Notes under the pieces: model-generated
What the model was told of the DNA's origin: nothing
The model's input: the letters and a program-made list of their open reading frames with translations, nothing else
The model's database searches: none
Shown: positions 21,219-32,080 of the stretch, piece by piece
How positions within the stretch are numbered: position 1 is the stretch's first letter
Layout: each line of letters starts with the position of its first letter
Made by a program: the position numbers and the translations under genes
Assembly: GCA_019279435.1 (NCBI GenBank)
Contig: JAAALK010000086.1
Location: forward strand, 1,426,001-1,490,000
Direction: 5' to 3'
DNA length: 64,000 nt
From: Zizania palustris
Lineage: Eukaryota; Streptophyta; Magnoliopsida; Poales; Poaceae

Positions 21219-22116
21219 TAGTGTTCTTACGGCGGTAAGGCGAGGCGAGGCGAGGCGACCTACCTCCTTCCAATCACCTAGGCGAGTTAGGCGCGCGGCA
21301 AGATGACGCCATACACACATAAGGATTATACTATAATGAGGAGAGAATCAAGAGTAATAGCTACTTTAGATTTTACTTAAGGACTAATATCTACCCACTG
21401 TCCATTGACTGCCCATAACATAAACCTAGTTGTAGGCACAAACAGTCTCATCTCCTCTCTCTCCTTGGTCGCGCCATTCTACAGATGTCAGAATCCCTTG
21501 CCCTTCCGACGAAGAGATAGAAAACACAACCGATGAGGGTGTGCTCAGTGTCGTGCTCTTCCATCACACAAAGAGGAAACAGAAACAGAAGAAGCCGTCA
21601 GGAAACAAAAAGGGAGGACTGAGACATCACACCTCGCCAAAGCCACCACCTGGTCAGTGTGGAAATCCGCCACTGCATCGCCGATAGGCAACTTCGCCGC
21701 CTCCTCGCCGGGCTAGGGGCGCGTTACTCCACCACCACCTCGCTGGGCCAGGGCACTACCGCCGCCGCCGCCGCCGCTAGATCTAGAGCACCACTGCCAG
21801 ATCTGGACTATCGCCGCCACCCTTTCTTTCCTCTTTCCCTCTCTTTTATGTTTTCTGTGAATCTGCCGCCCGTGGCTCACTCGCACTCTCTTTTCTTTGG
21901 CGCGTTCTCACGTTTTCCCCCGCATGCACTCACTTTTCCCCTAGTGCGCTCCCGCCTCGCACCTTGTGACGTCGCCTCGCCCGCAAGTCGTCACCACAGC
22001 CATCAGGCAACCCCTAGGAGACACCATATTCCTTCCCGTTACGGTGACCCCGATGCCCAAAGAAAAATGTCGCCTTGTCGCCTAGGCGACGACTAGACGA
22101 CACCATAAAAACCATG
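21219..22116. mobile_element. hAT-like MITE with GGCG-rich ends, copy 1
   Basis: 898-bp non-autonomous DNA transposon. The 8-bp duplication GTTGTTAA at 21211-21218 and 22117-22124 defines the ends. The termini TAGTGTTCTTACGGCG and, inverted, CATGGTTTTTATGGTG match imperfectly, mostly by C/T changes. The subterminal regions are rich in GGCGAGGCGA and CGCCTAGGCGAC repeats. No transposase is encoded; the open stretch at 21659-22096 is low-complexity. The 8-bp duplication is the hAT hallmark. A relative sits at 46355-58413. Confidence 0.8.
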
Positions 22117-22143
22117 GTTGTTAAAATTATTCATCATTATATG

Positions 22144-22148
22144 TAGTG
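22144..22148. repeat. Left target duplication of copia B
   Basis: TAGTG at 22144-22148 and 27843-27847 flank copia B exactly. Confidence 0.93.
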
Positions 22149-22511
22149 TGTTAGAGAGAACACTCGCATTGGTAGGGATGACACTCAAGAGTTGGGGCAA
22201 TTTTCTTCTCTTTCAACTCACTCAAATGCCATGCCAACCCAAATGGTTGGGGATACATATTTATAGGCTAGCCATGTAGCCCAAGATGCTAGTCTAAGAT
22301 GCTAAAGCAAAGATGCTAGTCTAAGATGCTAAAGCAAAAGATGCTTAGTCTAGTCTAAGATGCTAAAGCAAATATGCTAGTCTAAGATGCTAAAGCAAAA
22401 GATGCTAAAGGTGCTAAGACTACAAACTTGTCCACACATGGACATCACACATGTCATGCCAAACAACATGTCATGCCAAAACACACACACACACATAGAC
22501 TTAACCTCTCA
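22149..22511 (-). repeat. Copia B 3' LTR
   Basis: 363 bp, from TGTTAGAGAG to AACCTCTCA on the plus strand; no difference seen from the 5' LTR at 27480-27842. Confidence 0.95.
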
Positions 22512-22519
22512 ATCTCCCC

Positions 22520-25500
22520 CTAAGTCTTGTGTGGCGCCTTCTGGGAAATCTGAACCATCCCAATCCTGGCGCGAAACTCCTGGAACTTGATCCGCCCAAG
22601 CGACTTGGTGAGGAAGTCGGCGAGCTGGTCTTGGGTGTTGATGTAGCTTGCCTTCACACTCCCCTCATCCAAACAACTCCGGATGAAGTGGTACTTCACC
22701 CTGATGTGCTTGCTGCGCTCGTGGAAAACAGGGTTCTTTGCCAAAGCCAAAACAGACTTGCTGTCCACCCTGAGCTCCACCGCTTCGGCATCTCTGCCAA
22801 GAAGATCACCAAGCAGCCGAGCCAGCCAGAGAGCTTGAGTTGATGCAGAAGTGGCTGCGATGTACTCTGCCTCGCAACTGGACATGGCCACCACCTGCTG
22901 CTTGACCGACTGCCAGCTGATCAGACACTTGCCGAGGAAGAACAGCGTCCCGCTTGTGCTCTTGCTTGTGTCGATGTCGCCGGCGTGGTCGCTGTCACTG
23001 TACCCGATGAAATGCGCCGCACCGGGGCACCTCGGGTAGTACAAGCCGTAGTCAAAGGTCCCCGCGACATAGCGTAGGATCCTCTTCACGGCCTGTTGAT
23101 GCTCCGTCGTCGGTCGCTGCATGAACCGACTGACGTAGCCAACTGCGAACGCCAAGTCCGGTCGCGTGTGGACAAGGTAGCGAAGGCTGCCCACAATGCG
23201 CCGGTACTGCGTCGCGTCCACCTCCTCCGCCGTGCTGTCGCGACTCAGCTTCAGCCTTTCCTCCATGGGAGTATAGGCTGGGTTGCAGTCGGTGAGTCCG
23301 CCCAGCTCGACGATGCGCTTGGCGTAGGCGGTCTGGCGAAGTGAAGTGCCAGAGCTGTCCTGGTGCACCTCGATCCCCAAGTAGAAGGAGAGGAGCCCTA
23401 GGTCGCTCATCTGGAAGGTGGCCTTCATCTTCGTCTTGAACGCCTCTACCTCCACCTCCTTGGTGCCGGTGATCACCAAGTCGTCAACGTAGACGCCTAC
23501 CAACAGGGCATTGTCTCCCTTGCCCCGCCGATAGACTGCAGCCTCATGAGCACTCTGATGGAACCCCATCTGCCTGAGAGTGGAGTCCAACTTGTCGTTC
23601 CAAGCTCGTGGTGCCTGTCGCAAGCCGTAGAGGGCCTTGCGCAGGCGGAGAACCTTGTTCTCCTTGCCGGGGATGACAAATCCCGGCGGCTGTCGAACGT
23701 AGACCTCCTCCTTCAAGTCGCCATTGAGGAAGGCAGACTTGACATCCATATGATAAACACGCCAACCCTCCTGGGCTGCCAGCGCGAGGAGGACACGAAT
23801 GGACTCCATCCGTGCAACAGGAGCGAAGGCGTCGTCGAAGTCGACTCCCTCCTGCTGAACAAAACCGCGTGCCACTAGCCGAGCCTTGTGCTTGACCACC
23901 ACCCCGGCTTCATCTTTCTTCAGCTTGAACACCCACTTAAGGGTGATGGCACGGTGGCCGGCCGGAAGATCAGCTAGCTCCCATGTCTGGTTCCGCTCGA
24001 CGGCGTCCATCTCCTGCTGCATTGCGGCACGCCAGGCCGCGTCTCCTTCCGCCTCAGCGAAGGAACGTGGCTCACCGTCATCGTGCGCCAAATGCAGCTC
24101 TGCATCGAACTCATGTTGCGCCATCCCAGGAACGGGCTGCTCACCAAGGATGTTATCCATGGTGCGGTATCGTAGAGGCTCGCCGTCATGGCAAGCATCG
24201 ACACGGTCCCCGTCGTTTGATAATGGAGTAGTGAACTCCACTTTGTGCTGCTCATCATGGACTGAAGCCGCGGATGCCGATCCTGGAGATGTGGGCGCCG
24301 GTGTAGGAGAGCAAGGTGTGGCCGGTGCAGGAGGTGGTGGAGTACTTGCCGGAGCTGATGATGTGCCAGGTGCTGGGGCAAGCGAGCTCGGTGAAGGTGA
24401 GCTGCTAGCTCCCCCTGCTCCCTCGAAGTAGACGTACTCGACGACGAAATCGTTGATCGTCGAAGTCGAGCCATCATCCGCCATCTTGCCCCACGTCCAG
24501 CCTCGCCCTTCATCGAACACAACGTCTCGTGAGATGTGGACGCGCTGTGTCGTAGGGTCGAGGATGCGGTAGGCCTTGGAGCCCTCCGCATAGCCGATGA
24601 AGACCCCTGGCGCACTCCGATCATCAAGCTTGCCGATGTGGCCGAGCTCCTTGACGAATGCCAGGCAACCAAAAACGCGAAGGTGGCCAACCGTCGGCTT
24701 GCGTCCGTGCCAGGCTTCATACGGCGTCTCGCCGTCAAGAGCCTTGGTGGGCGAGCGGTTGAGGAGATGGACGGCAGTCATCACCGCCTCTCCCCAGTAG
24801 ATCGCCGGCATCCCCCTCTGCTTGAGGAGGGCGCGAGCAGTGGCCACCACCGTCTGGTTGCGGCGCTCGACGACGCCGTTCTGTTGTGGTGTGTACGGTG
24901 CGGAGTAGTGGCGCTGAATCCCCTCGTCGGCGCAGTACGCCGCGAACTCAGCCGCCGTGAACTCGCCGCCGTTGTCCGTGCGCAACACCCGGAGCTTGCG
25001 GCCGCACTCCTTCTCCGCGGCAGCTTGATGACGCTTGATAGCATCTGCGGCTGCTGCCTTGGTGTCGAGAAGCACCACCCACATGTAGCGGGACACGTCG
25101 TCGACGAGGAGGAGGAAGTAGCGCCGGCCTCCAGGGGTAGCCGGTGTCACGGGACCGCAAAGGTCGCCGTGCACGAGCTCGAGCTTCTCCTTGGCGCGAA
25201 AGCTCGCCTGATGAGGGAATGGGAGTCGCCGCTGCTTGGTCAGCACACAGGTGTCGCAGAACTGCTCCACATGCTCGACACTCGGCATGCCCCGCACCAT
25301 CTCCTTGATGCCGAGCTGCTTCAGGGCCTCAAAGTTGAGGTGCCCAAAGCGCTCGTGCCACCGCCACGCGTCGTCGTCGCGGCGGGCTGCAAGACACACA
25401 GGCTGCGCCACCTGCACATGAAGGACATAGAGGCGATTGCTTCCTCTATTTACCTTGGCGACAAGTTGGTGCTGATGATCCCAAATGCGCAGCACCCCAT

Positions 25501-27259
25501 GCTCGATCTCCACGCGCGAGCCATTCTCATCCAGCTGGCCCAGACTGATGATGGAGTTCCTCAGCTCGGGGATGTAGTAGACACCGGTGAGCATCCGATG
25601 CTCGCCGGTCTTGGCGGTGAAGATGACAGAGCCGACGCCCCTTATCTCCACAGCGGAGGCGTCCCCAAACTTGACGGACCCTCGCACGCTGGAGTCCAGG
25701 TCGGAGAAGTGGTCCCGCCGCCCGGTCATGTGATGGGTGGCGCCGGTGTCGAGGAACCACCCGTCAATCTTGTCATCATTGGACCCATTGCCGAGGAAGA
25801 CGTGTGCGCGCGGTTCGTCGACGTGGAGAAGAGCGGCAGCTGTCGACGTGGGAGGGGAGTGCAACTCAATGTTCCCATGTATAAGGAACAGAGCTGGCTC
25901 CTCTTGCGCTTGCGCGACATGTGCCTGACCGCCGCGCTTCGCCTGCCGGCAGTCCCTAGCCCAATGGCCGATCTTGCCACAGTTGTGACAAGTGTCATCA
26001 CGGGTGGCCTTGCGGCCACCGTTGGCGCCACCAGTAGCGCCTCCATGCGCCTGGGGGGCCTTGCGCCCCCTGCGTGGCTGGCGCTTGTGGCCATTTGACG
26101 AACTTGATGCCTCCCCCTTCTTCTGCTCTCGCTGGCGCGCGAGCCACTGTTCCTCGGTGAAGAGAAGCTTGCCACCAGTGGTGGCCGGCTCTGAAGATGG
26201 CTGGGGCTCATCGATGTCGACGACCTTGAGGCGACCTATCGCTTCTCCGATCGACATCCTGGAGAGGTCCATCAAGGACTCGATCGAACGAGCCATTTGC
26301 TTGTATTTCCCGGGAACGCAGCGAAAGAGCTTCTCAACAGCTCTTTCCTCGTTGATGAGGTCTTCGCCATGCTGCACCAACTTCTGCAGTAGAGAGTTGA
26401 GACGGAGAGCAAAATCATCAACATCCTCACCTGGTTTGAAAGCCAGGTTCTCCCACTCCTTGCGTAATGCCTGCAGCGTAGCCTTGCGGGCGCGATCGCT
26501 GCCAATACATACTGCAGCGATAGTATCCCAAGCCTCCTTGGCAGTCTGCTTGCAAGCAATCAAACACTGCATCTCCGGCGGAATTGCAGCAACGAGGGTC
26601 TCCAGCGCCCGTCGATCATCATCGTAGTCGACGTCGTCGTATGTGACTGCCTCCCACATGTGCCGCACTTGGAGCTTCACCCTCATAATCATGGACCACT
26701 GGGTGTAGTTGGTCTTGGTGAGGGTGGGCCATCCACCACCAGCACCAGCATCCTTGATGATGGTCTGGAAGCCGCGATGACCATGGCGCCGGTCCGGGGA
26801 GGGAGAGCCACGCCGCCTGTGAGGGTCGCGTTCGCCATGAGCACGACCGTCGCGTGCGCATCCTCCCGGAGTGTTGTCGGCGCGTCTAGGCCCGTTTGGG
26901 CTGCCGCCGCGAGCACGGGGCTGCGCTGCTGCCCACTGCGCCACCCGCTCATCCTTCGCCCTCCTTGGTAACTCGGCCTCCAAGTCGAGGCTACCTCCCT
27001 CGGAGGCACTGCCACTGTTGCTACCGTGGCGCAAAGCTTCGAGCTCTGCCGCCGCAACACGTGCTGCAGCCACAGCCGCCGCCGCTTCCTCTTCCGCTCT
27101 CGCTACTGCCAGTTCTGCCGCCGCCAACCTCACCTTCCGAGCCTTCGCTGCCACAACCTCTGCTGCCACCCGGTCGCGCTCCTCCGCCGCGGCGACTTCG
27201 GCCTCCTGCCGATGTCGTGCGCTCGAGGTGACCGAGCGAAGAGAGTCTCCTGTGGACAT
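22520..27259 (-). CDS. Copia B gag-pol polyprotein, 1579 aa
   Basis: Same domain order and length as the copia A protein: gag, CCHC knuckle CHNCGKIGHWARDC, protease DTGATHHM, GAG-pre-integrase, integrase D-D-E, RT with YVDD, RNase H with GYSDSDHAGD. No stop or frameshift. Differences from copia A that I can read include SPSPDR for SPSSDR, GEDLIN for GENLIN, TGEHRM for TDEHRM, PCSPT for PRSPT, YRRGKG for YRGGKG, TTEHQQ for TTKHQQ and KSVLAL for KSALAL. None touches a catalytic residue, so both copies may be functional. Confidence 0.95.
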   Translation of the reverse strand: MSTGDSLRSVTSSARHRQEAEVAAAEERDRVAAEVVAAKARKVRLAAAELAVARAEEEAAAAVAAARVAAAELEALRHGSNSGSASEGGSLDLEAELPRRAKDERVAQWAAAQPRARGGSPNGPRRADNTPGGCARDGRAHGERDPHRRRGSPSPDRRHGHRGFQTIIKDAGAGGGWPTLTKTNYTQWSMIMRVKLQVRHMWEAVTYDDVDYDDDRRALETLVAAIPPEMQCLIACKQTAKEAWDTIAAVCIGSDRARKATLQALRKEWENLAFKPGEDVDDFALRLNSLLQKLVQHGEDLINEERAVEKLFRCVPGKYKQMARSIESLMDLSRMSIGEAIGRLKVVDIDEPQPSSEPATTGGKLLFTEEQWLARQREQKKGEASSSSNGHKRQPRRGRKAPQAHGGATGGANGGRKATRDDTCHNCGKIGHWARDCRQAKRGGQAHVAQAQEEPALFLIHGNIELHSPPTSTAAALLHVDEPRAHVFLGNGSNDDKIDGWFLDTGATHHMTGRRDHFSDLDSSVRGSVKFGDASAVEIRGVGSVIFTAKTGEHRMLTGVYYIPELRNSIISLGQLDENGSRVEIEHGVLRIWDHQHQLVAKVNRGSNRLYVLHVQVAQPVCLAARRDDDAWRWHERFGHLNFEALKQLGIKEMVRGMPSVEHVEQFCDTCVLTKQRRLPFPHQASFRAKEKLELVHGDLCGPVTPATPGGRRYFLLLVDDVSRYMWVVLLDTKAAAADAIKRHQAAAEKECGRKLRVLRTDNGGEFTAAEFAAYCADEGIQRHYSAPYTPQQNGVVERRNQTVVATARALLKQRGMPAIYWGEAVMTAVHLLNRSPTKALDGETPYEAWHGRKPTVGHLRVFGCLAFVKELGHIGKLDDRSAPGVFIGYAEGSKAYRILDPTTQRVHISRDVVFDEGRGWTWGKMADDGSTSTINDFVVEYVYFEGAGGASSSPSPSSLAPAPGTSSAPASTPPPPAPATPCSPTPAPTSPGSASAASVHDEQHKVEFTTPLSNDGDRVDACHDGEPLRYRTMDNILGEQPVPGMAQHEFDAELHLAHDDGEPRSFAEAEGDAAWRAAMQQEMDAVERNQTWELADLPAGHRAITLKWVFKLKKDEAGVVVKHKARLVARGFVQQEGVDFDDAFAPVARMESIRVLLALAAQEGWRVYHMDVKSAFLNGDLKEEVYVRQPPGFVIPGKENKVLRLRKALYGLRQAPRAWNDKLDSTLRQMGFHQSAHEAAVYRRGKGDNALLVGVYVDDLVITGTKEVEVEAFKTKMKATFQMSDLGLLSFYLGIEVHQDSSGTSLRQTAYAKRIVELGGLTDCNPAYTPMEERLKLSRDSTAEEVDATQYRRIVGSLRYLVHTRPDLAFAVGYVSRFMQRPTTEHQQAVKRILRYVAGTFDYGLYYPRCPGAAHFIGYSDSDHAGDIDTSKSTSGTLFFLGKCLISWQSVKQQVVAMSSCEAEYIAATSASTQALWLARLLGDLLGRDAEAVELRVDSKSVLALAKNPVFHERSKHIRVKYHFIRSCLDEGSVKASYINTQDQLADFLTKSLGRIKFQEFRARIGMVQISQKAPHKT

Positions 27260-27465
27260 TGCGAGGTGGTAGAGTGGAAGGGTCGTGGGGGTTGCTGCTG
27301 CCCTGGGAGGAAGCCGCTACACTCGTGCTGCTGCTCGGAGTGTGGGTGGAACTCGCCGAGTCGTTGGTCTCCGGTGGACCGGCAAGGGAGGAAGATGAAC
27401 AAGGAGAAGGGCGTCTCCGTTGGAGAGAGTCGCGGAGGGGATTGGAAAGGTCACAGAACCATACA

Positions 27466-27477
27466 GCTCTGATACCA
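27466..27477 (-). other. Copia B primer-binding site (initiator Met tRNA)
   Basis: TGGTATCAGAGC on the minus strand, two bases after the 5' LTR, as in copia A. Confidence 0.9.
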
Positions 27478-27479
27478 AT

Positions 27480-27842
27480 TGTTAGAGAGAACACTCGCAT
27501 TGGTAGGGATGACACTCAAGAGTTGGGGCAATTTTCTTCTCTTTCAACTCACTCAAATGCCATGCCAACCCAAATGGTTGGGGATACATATTTATAGGCT
27601 AGCCATGTAGCCCAAGATGCTAGTCTAAGATGCTAAAGCAAAGATGCTAGTCTAAGATGCTAAAGCAAAAGATGCTTAGTCTAGTCTAAGATGCTAAAGC
27701 AAATATGCTAGTCTAAGATGCTAAAGCAAAAGATGCTAAAGGTGCTAAGACTACAAACTTGTCCACACATGGACATCACACATGTCATGCCAAACAACAT
27801 GTCATGCCAAAACACACACACACACATAGACTTAACCTCTCA
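27480..27842 (-). repeat. Copia B 5' LTR
   Basis: 363 bp including the outer TGAGAGGTTAAG end that copia A's 5' LTR lacks. It contains the TTTAGCATCTT array (as AAGATGCTAAA on the plus strand) and a TATA-like box. Confidence 0.95.
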
Positions 27843-28200
27843 TAGTGTCACAAATCAACAGTTGTAGACTTGCAGTTGTAGATGCTTACAAAATCCATAA
27901 TCAAAGAATGAGAAAGAAATCACCATTGTCAGGGAAATTATGTTCAATTAGATTAGAATAAACAAATGAACAATGGCAATAGTTTTTTAAGAGTGGGGAT
28001 ACAAAAATTACATTAGGTGATAAAGTTGAAGGGTCGAGTCATGGCTCACCACTCTCACCCTTGCTCTTGCTCTCACGCTCGCCACCCCCTCTTGAATCTC
28101 CAATTGTCACTCCGCTCATGGCCTCCCCTAAGCTAATCGGGTTTGCCTTCTTCCCCTTGACCTTCTTCCCCTCCCCCCTCCTCCCCCCCCCCTCTCCAAT

Positions 28201-28985
28201 GGTGGGTCCTCCTCTCGCTCTCTTTGAGCTTGACCAGGATCCTGCCATCAAGCATTTGGTTGATTCTTGGGATTTCTCGGATGGACATCTCTTTTAGTAG
28301 AGAGTCCTTTCTTTATTTGGTTCTCCGATTCATCATCCCTCCTCTTCATCGAATGGCTCTTTCTTTATGTTGGTAGTCTTTAGGCACTTCACCTCTTGCC
28401 TCACTGAAGCCTCAATAAGTTTAGATCTCCATGTCTGCCTTGGAGGTTCGCTTGCAAGTTTTCATGTCCAATTCCAGTGTGACAAACATTTTTGATTCTC
28501 TATTGCTTCAAAAGATGTGGGTTTTCTTGTTTACAAGCTCAAGGTGATCATCTGAGGCAGCTTTGACATTTATTTTCATCTCTAGCGTGATGGTGGTGCC
28601 AACTGGTGTGCTGAGAAACACAAATGGGATCTTGAGGATCATAGAAGCTAGACTCTAGTCAACAACTTCAATCGCAAGCGCTCTGCTCATTCTCATTCAA
28701 AGTCTCGAAAAAGGGTTTCTTTCGATGATCAGCCCACAATTTTCACTTATGTGGTCAATTCTCCTCCGAACTCATCAAGCACAAGTTCTTCACCAAGAAC
28801 TCTATCAAGAACTGCACACCATGATCATGGCCAAGACAACTCCCACCTATAGGGTTTGGACCCCATCAACTTCGAATGGAATGCTTGGGATCACCATCTA
28901 CCCCAGAACCCTAGCACAGTCAATTATGCTGAGAAACCAAGTTGACATGTGTCTTGGTTTTGTGTCTGTGATGAGTGATTAACAA
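28201..28985 (+). pseudogene. LINE-2 ORF1 fragment
   Basis: Starts MVGPPLALFELDQDPAIKHLVDSWDFSD, parallel to LINE-1 ORF1 from 1826 (MGPRMALVELEADQDLRELVAPWDFSP). It is followed by recognisable but frame-broken continuations (VHHPSSSSNGSF, CLGGSLASFHVQF). Stops at 28297 and later make it non-coding. Homology fades after about 28900. Confidence 0.65.
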
Positions 28986-29690
28986 GTATCTCTAAATGAA
29001 GGGGTTTTCACTGAAAGGGTTCAGTGGTTGGTTGAGTTTACCGAAGGGGTCGATATTTGTGTTATGCACTGATGTGTTCATCGAAGGTTCTACCGAAGGG
29101 TTCGGTAGCTTGTGTGTGCTCGAAGTGCACAACGAAACCTTCGATGTGCTCTGAAGGGTGTTGCTGATGTTGGTTGCCTGCTTCGTGATGTGCAGGAAGG
29201 CGGATGCAACTTGGCTATCAACAGCGAAGGATCAAGACCAGGTGAGAGGTCTAGTACCAGAGGATCAAGGAAGTTGGGTGAAGTCGAGTGTGGTCCGAAG
29301 AGGTGTTCGAAGGCTCTTTGGACAAAGGGTCTCGGACACAAGGGCACGAAACAGATGCATGCAAGCACTCCGAAAGTGTGCTCCGGAGGGAGGCATTTTG
29401 GAGGGGCACTTTGAATGTATGCTCCAGAGGGAGATACTTCGAAGGTTGGCGGTCAAAGACCTCCAAAGGGGAGGCACTCCGAAGGTGTGCTTAAGGCGGA
29501 GGAAATTTGAAGGCATGCTTCGAAGGGTCACTTCGAAGTATGGAAAGCTTATTGAGGCTTCGACCATGTTGGCTTCGGCTCACGGATGAATGGTTGTCGA
29601 GCTGGAGAAGCTACAAAGCCATGGTGATCCACTTCGAAGACGTGGTGCGAAGATTAACAAGGGTCTTGGAAGGAATATGGTTGCACGCTT
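28986..29690. other. Unassigned segment with CGAAGG-type imperfect repeats
   Basis: About 700 bp with many copies of CGAAGG, TCCGAAGGG and CTTCGAAG at irregular spacing, some in inverted pairs. No convincing protein match in any frame. It lies between LINE-2 ORF1 and the hAT transposase. It could be a subterminal repeat region of a DNA transposon, perhaps the lost left end of the hAT element. Confidence 0.35.
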
Positions 29691-31514
29691 ATGTCTAATG
29701 GGCGGACAGACACAAGCCATCACCACATCATCAATTTTCTTATTAACAGTCCAGCAGGGACCTTCTACCTAGGCTCTGTTGATGCTTCAAGTGAGATAGC
29801 AGATGCACAGATGTTGGTTGACTTGTTGGAGAAGCAAATTGACAACGTTGGGAAGGAGTATGTGGTGCAAATTATCACAGACAATGGAGCAAACTTCAAG
29901 GCAGCCAGGAGGATTCTAATGGAGAGGATCCCACATTTGTTTTGGACACCTTGTGCTGCCCATTGCTTGGATTTGTTGTTGGAGGATATTGGAAAATTCA
30001 AGGAATTCAACACTTGCATCAATATGGCAAAGGTGTGTAGATTCATCTACAAGCATGAGAGGGTTCTTGATCTAATGAGAGAAGATAGGTGGGGATCTCG
30101 TGAGGCAAGCTGTGACTTGCTTTGCTACTTCATTTCTCACATTGGCAAGTATGCATAGGCACATAAATGGTTTAAGAAATTTATTTGTTAGCGATGAATG
30201 GCACGCTAATAGCTTCTCCACTTCTCAAGAAGGGCGACAAGTTGAGAATATTGTCATTTCAATGGTATTTTGGAATAAATTGGAAAATTGCCTAAAAGCT
30301 TCACAACCACTTCTTGTTGCACTAAGAATAGTAGATGAGGATGAGACACTAACAGCTCCTGAGATCATGGCAGCTATGGATGTTGCAAAGACCACAATCA
30401 ATGATTCTTTGAAAGAGAAACCACGTTTACATAAAGAGGTACTAGAGTTATATGAGAAGAGATGGGAAAACCAAATGGAGCAAAAGTTGTATGGGGCGGC
30501 TCTATACTTGAATCCAAGCAAATTCTTTGCCATAAGGGAGAAAGATAGGAAAAAAGCTGCAAGGCTAAGAGCGATGTTTAATGAAGTTATGTGGAAGATG
30601 GTGAGTGATGATGAAGAACAGACCATTGTCAGTAAACAAGCTGATGACTATGAGAGGTCAGAAGGTGACGCCTTCTCAAAGCAAGGAGCAATAAGAGATA
30701 GGGATAGAAAAAATCCAAGTAAGTTTTGATACAACTATTCACTTCCCTTCTTCATTGGTTACTTTGTTTGCTAATAAACTAACAATGGGATTGTATATTT
30801 GTAATATAAATTACAATTCTTTGATGGGGTTCATATGGTGGTCTAGCGTATGAGCTTCAAAGTTTAGCAAAAAAAATCATTAGCCTTTGTTGTGCGGCAT
30901 CTGGATGCGAGCGTAATTGGAGTGCATTTGCTCATGTAAGTACTACTACAAAGTAATTGGAGTTTGGCAACAATATTCTTTGCATGATATCTCATTTTGA
31001 ATTGTATTTTGTGTAGGTCCATACCAAAAAGAGAAACCAGTTAGAGCACGAAAGGTTAAACAAATTGGTGTATGTTAGCTACAACCGAAAGATGGAAAAT
31101 AGATTTAAGAAAATTAGAGAGCTTGGTTCCAAGGGAAAGAAATGCAACCCACTCCTTGAAGAATTTCATTGGGAAAATGGATGGGTCGATGAAAATTGTG
31201 AACCGGTTCATGAAGGTGATGGTAATGCTATGACTTGGGCTCATGTGAATGAAGTTATTGGTGCAACCGGAGTTTGCAAGGACGTAGCATGCGTCTACCT
31301 AGGGCTGCTACCTCTGTCAAGCATACCTATGTTAGGAACAAGAAGCGTCCAAGAAACACAATGGCTCATGATATTTTTGAAGATGACATTGAAGATCAGT
31401 TGGGACAAGCAGAATTTGATTCAGCTAGAGCAATGGAAGAGGATGAAGAGTCACTTTATACTGATGATGGAGATGGATCTAAAGGCTTCAAATTGAATGA
31501 TGATTTGCTCATTT
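29691..31514 (+). pseudogene. hAT transposase, 5'-truncated, multi-exon
   Basis: Cut-and-paste transposase of the hAT superfamily in the plant DUF659-containing form. Readable from NGRTDTSHHHIINFLINSPAGTF through VVQIITDNGANFKAA and HLFWTPCAAHCLDLLLEDIGKF (DUF659 region). A frameshift near 30150 leads into HINGLRNLFVSDEWHA and YGAALYLNPSKFF. A donor AA|GTAAGT at 30719 ends that exon. The C-terminal dimerisation segment reads LAKKIISLCCAASGCERNWSA around 30870-30935. A clean intron (GTAAGT at 30939 to TGTAG at 31018) follows, then HTKKRNQLEHERLNKLVYVSYN. The N-terminal BED finger is missing. Non-functional. Confidence 0.8.
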
Positions 31515-31959
31515 AAATAATTAGAATGTTAGTTGGCTGCTTGTGGGTGTTTTCTACTGAATTAAAACTGTTGTGACTGTGTGTGTGGCTGTTTGCTAGT
31601 TGCTACTGCTTGATTTGAACCTAAGTTTCCGTTTTGATGATTTGCTACTGTTATGATGGTTGATGATTTGCTAATTGCTACTGTTACGATGATTTGTTGG
31701 CTGTTTGACAATTGGCTGTCAAGATATTCTTGTTTGATTGTTTCTGATTTTGATTTATGTTTTTGGCAGGTCTTACTCCATTTTATGTACTGGGATGAGT
31801 TGCCGGATAAAAACACAAAGAGTATAATGGCCTTACTTCAAGTATATCTCCAACTACCTATCCATGTACTCTTGAATCTTGATTAGGCTTGCTTTTAAGA
31901 GGCCACCTATAAATTATCACATACTATATAGTATGTAACTATATATATGTTCTAAAATA

Positions 31960-32080
31960 TATGGGACGGTTAGACAAACGACTAGAACCGACCAGAATCG
32001 ACTAATCGCGATTAATCGTGATTAGTTTTCTGGTCGGTACCATGGCGACTAGGTTCGACTAGGCGATTTGTAAACATTGC
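31960..32080. repeat. Probable right end of the hAT element
   Basis: Short repeats of CGACTA, GATTAATCGTGATTAG and GGCGACTAGG, ending near GGCGATTTGTAAACATTG, look like hAT subterminal repeats. No matching left end or 8-bp duplication was found. Confidence 0.5.

Larger units (their letters stand above)
22149..27842 (-). mobile_element. Copia B: complete, intact Ty1/copia element
   Basis: 5,694-bp element with identical-looking 363-bp LTRs, an initiator-Met primer site (27466-27477 on the minus strand), one open 1579-aa gag-pol frame and a TAGTG target duplication. It is the same family as copia A but in the opposite orientation, 14.4 kb away. It lies 33 bp from the MITE in the host-gene intron and on the same strand as the host gene, so its LTR promoter and terminator point in the gene's direction. 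All parts needed for movement seem present. Confidence 0.96.

Noticed and set aside
21659..22096. 145-codon frame within the first MITE
   Set aside because: It is low-complexity, spans the GC-rich terminal repeats and has no match to a transposase.
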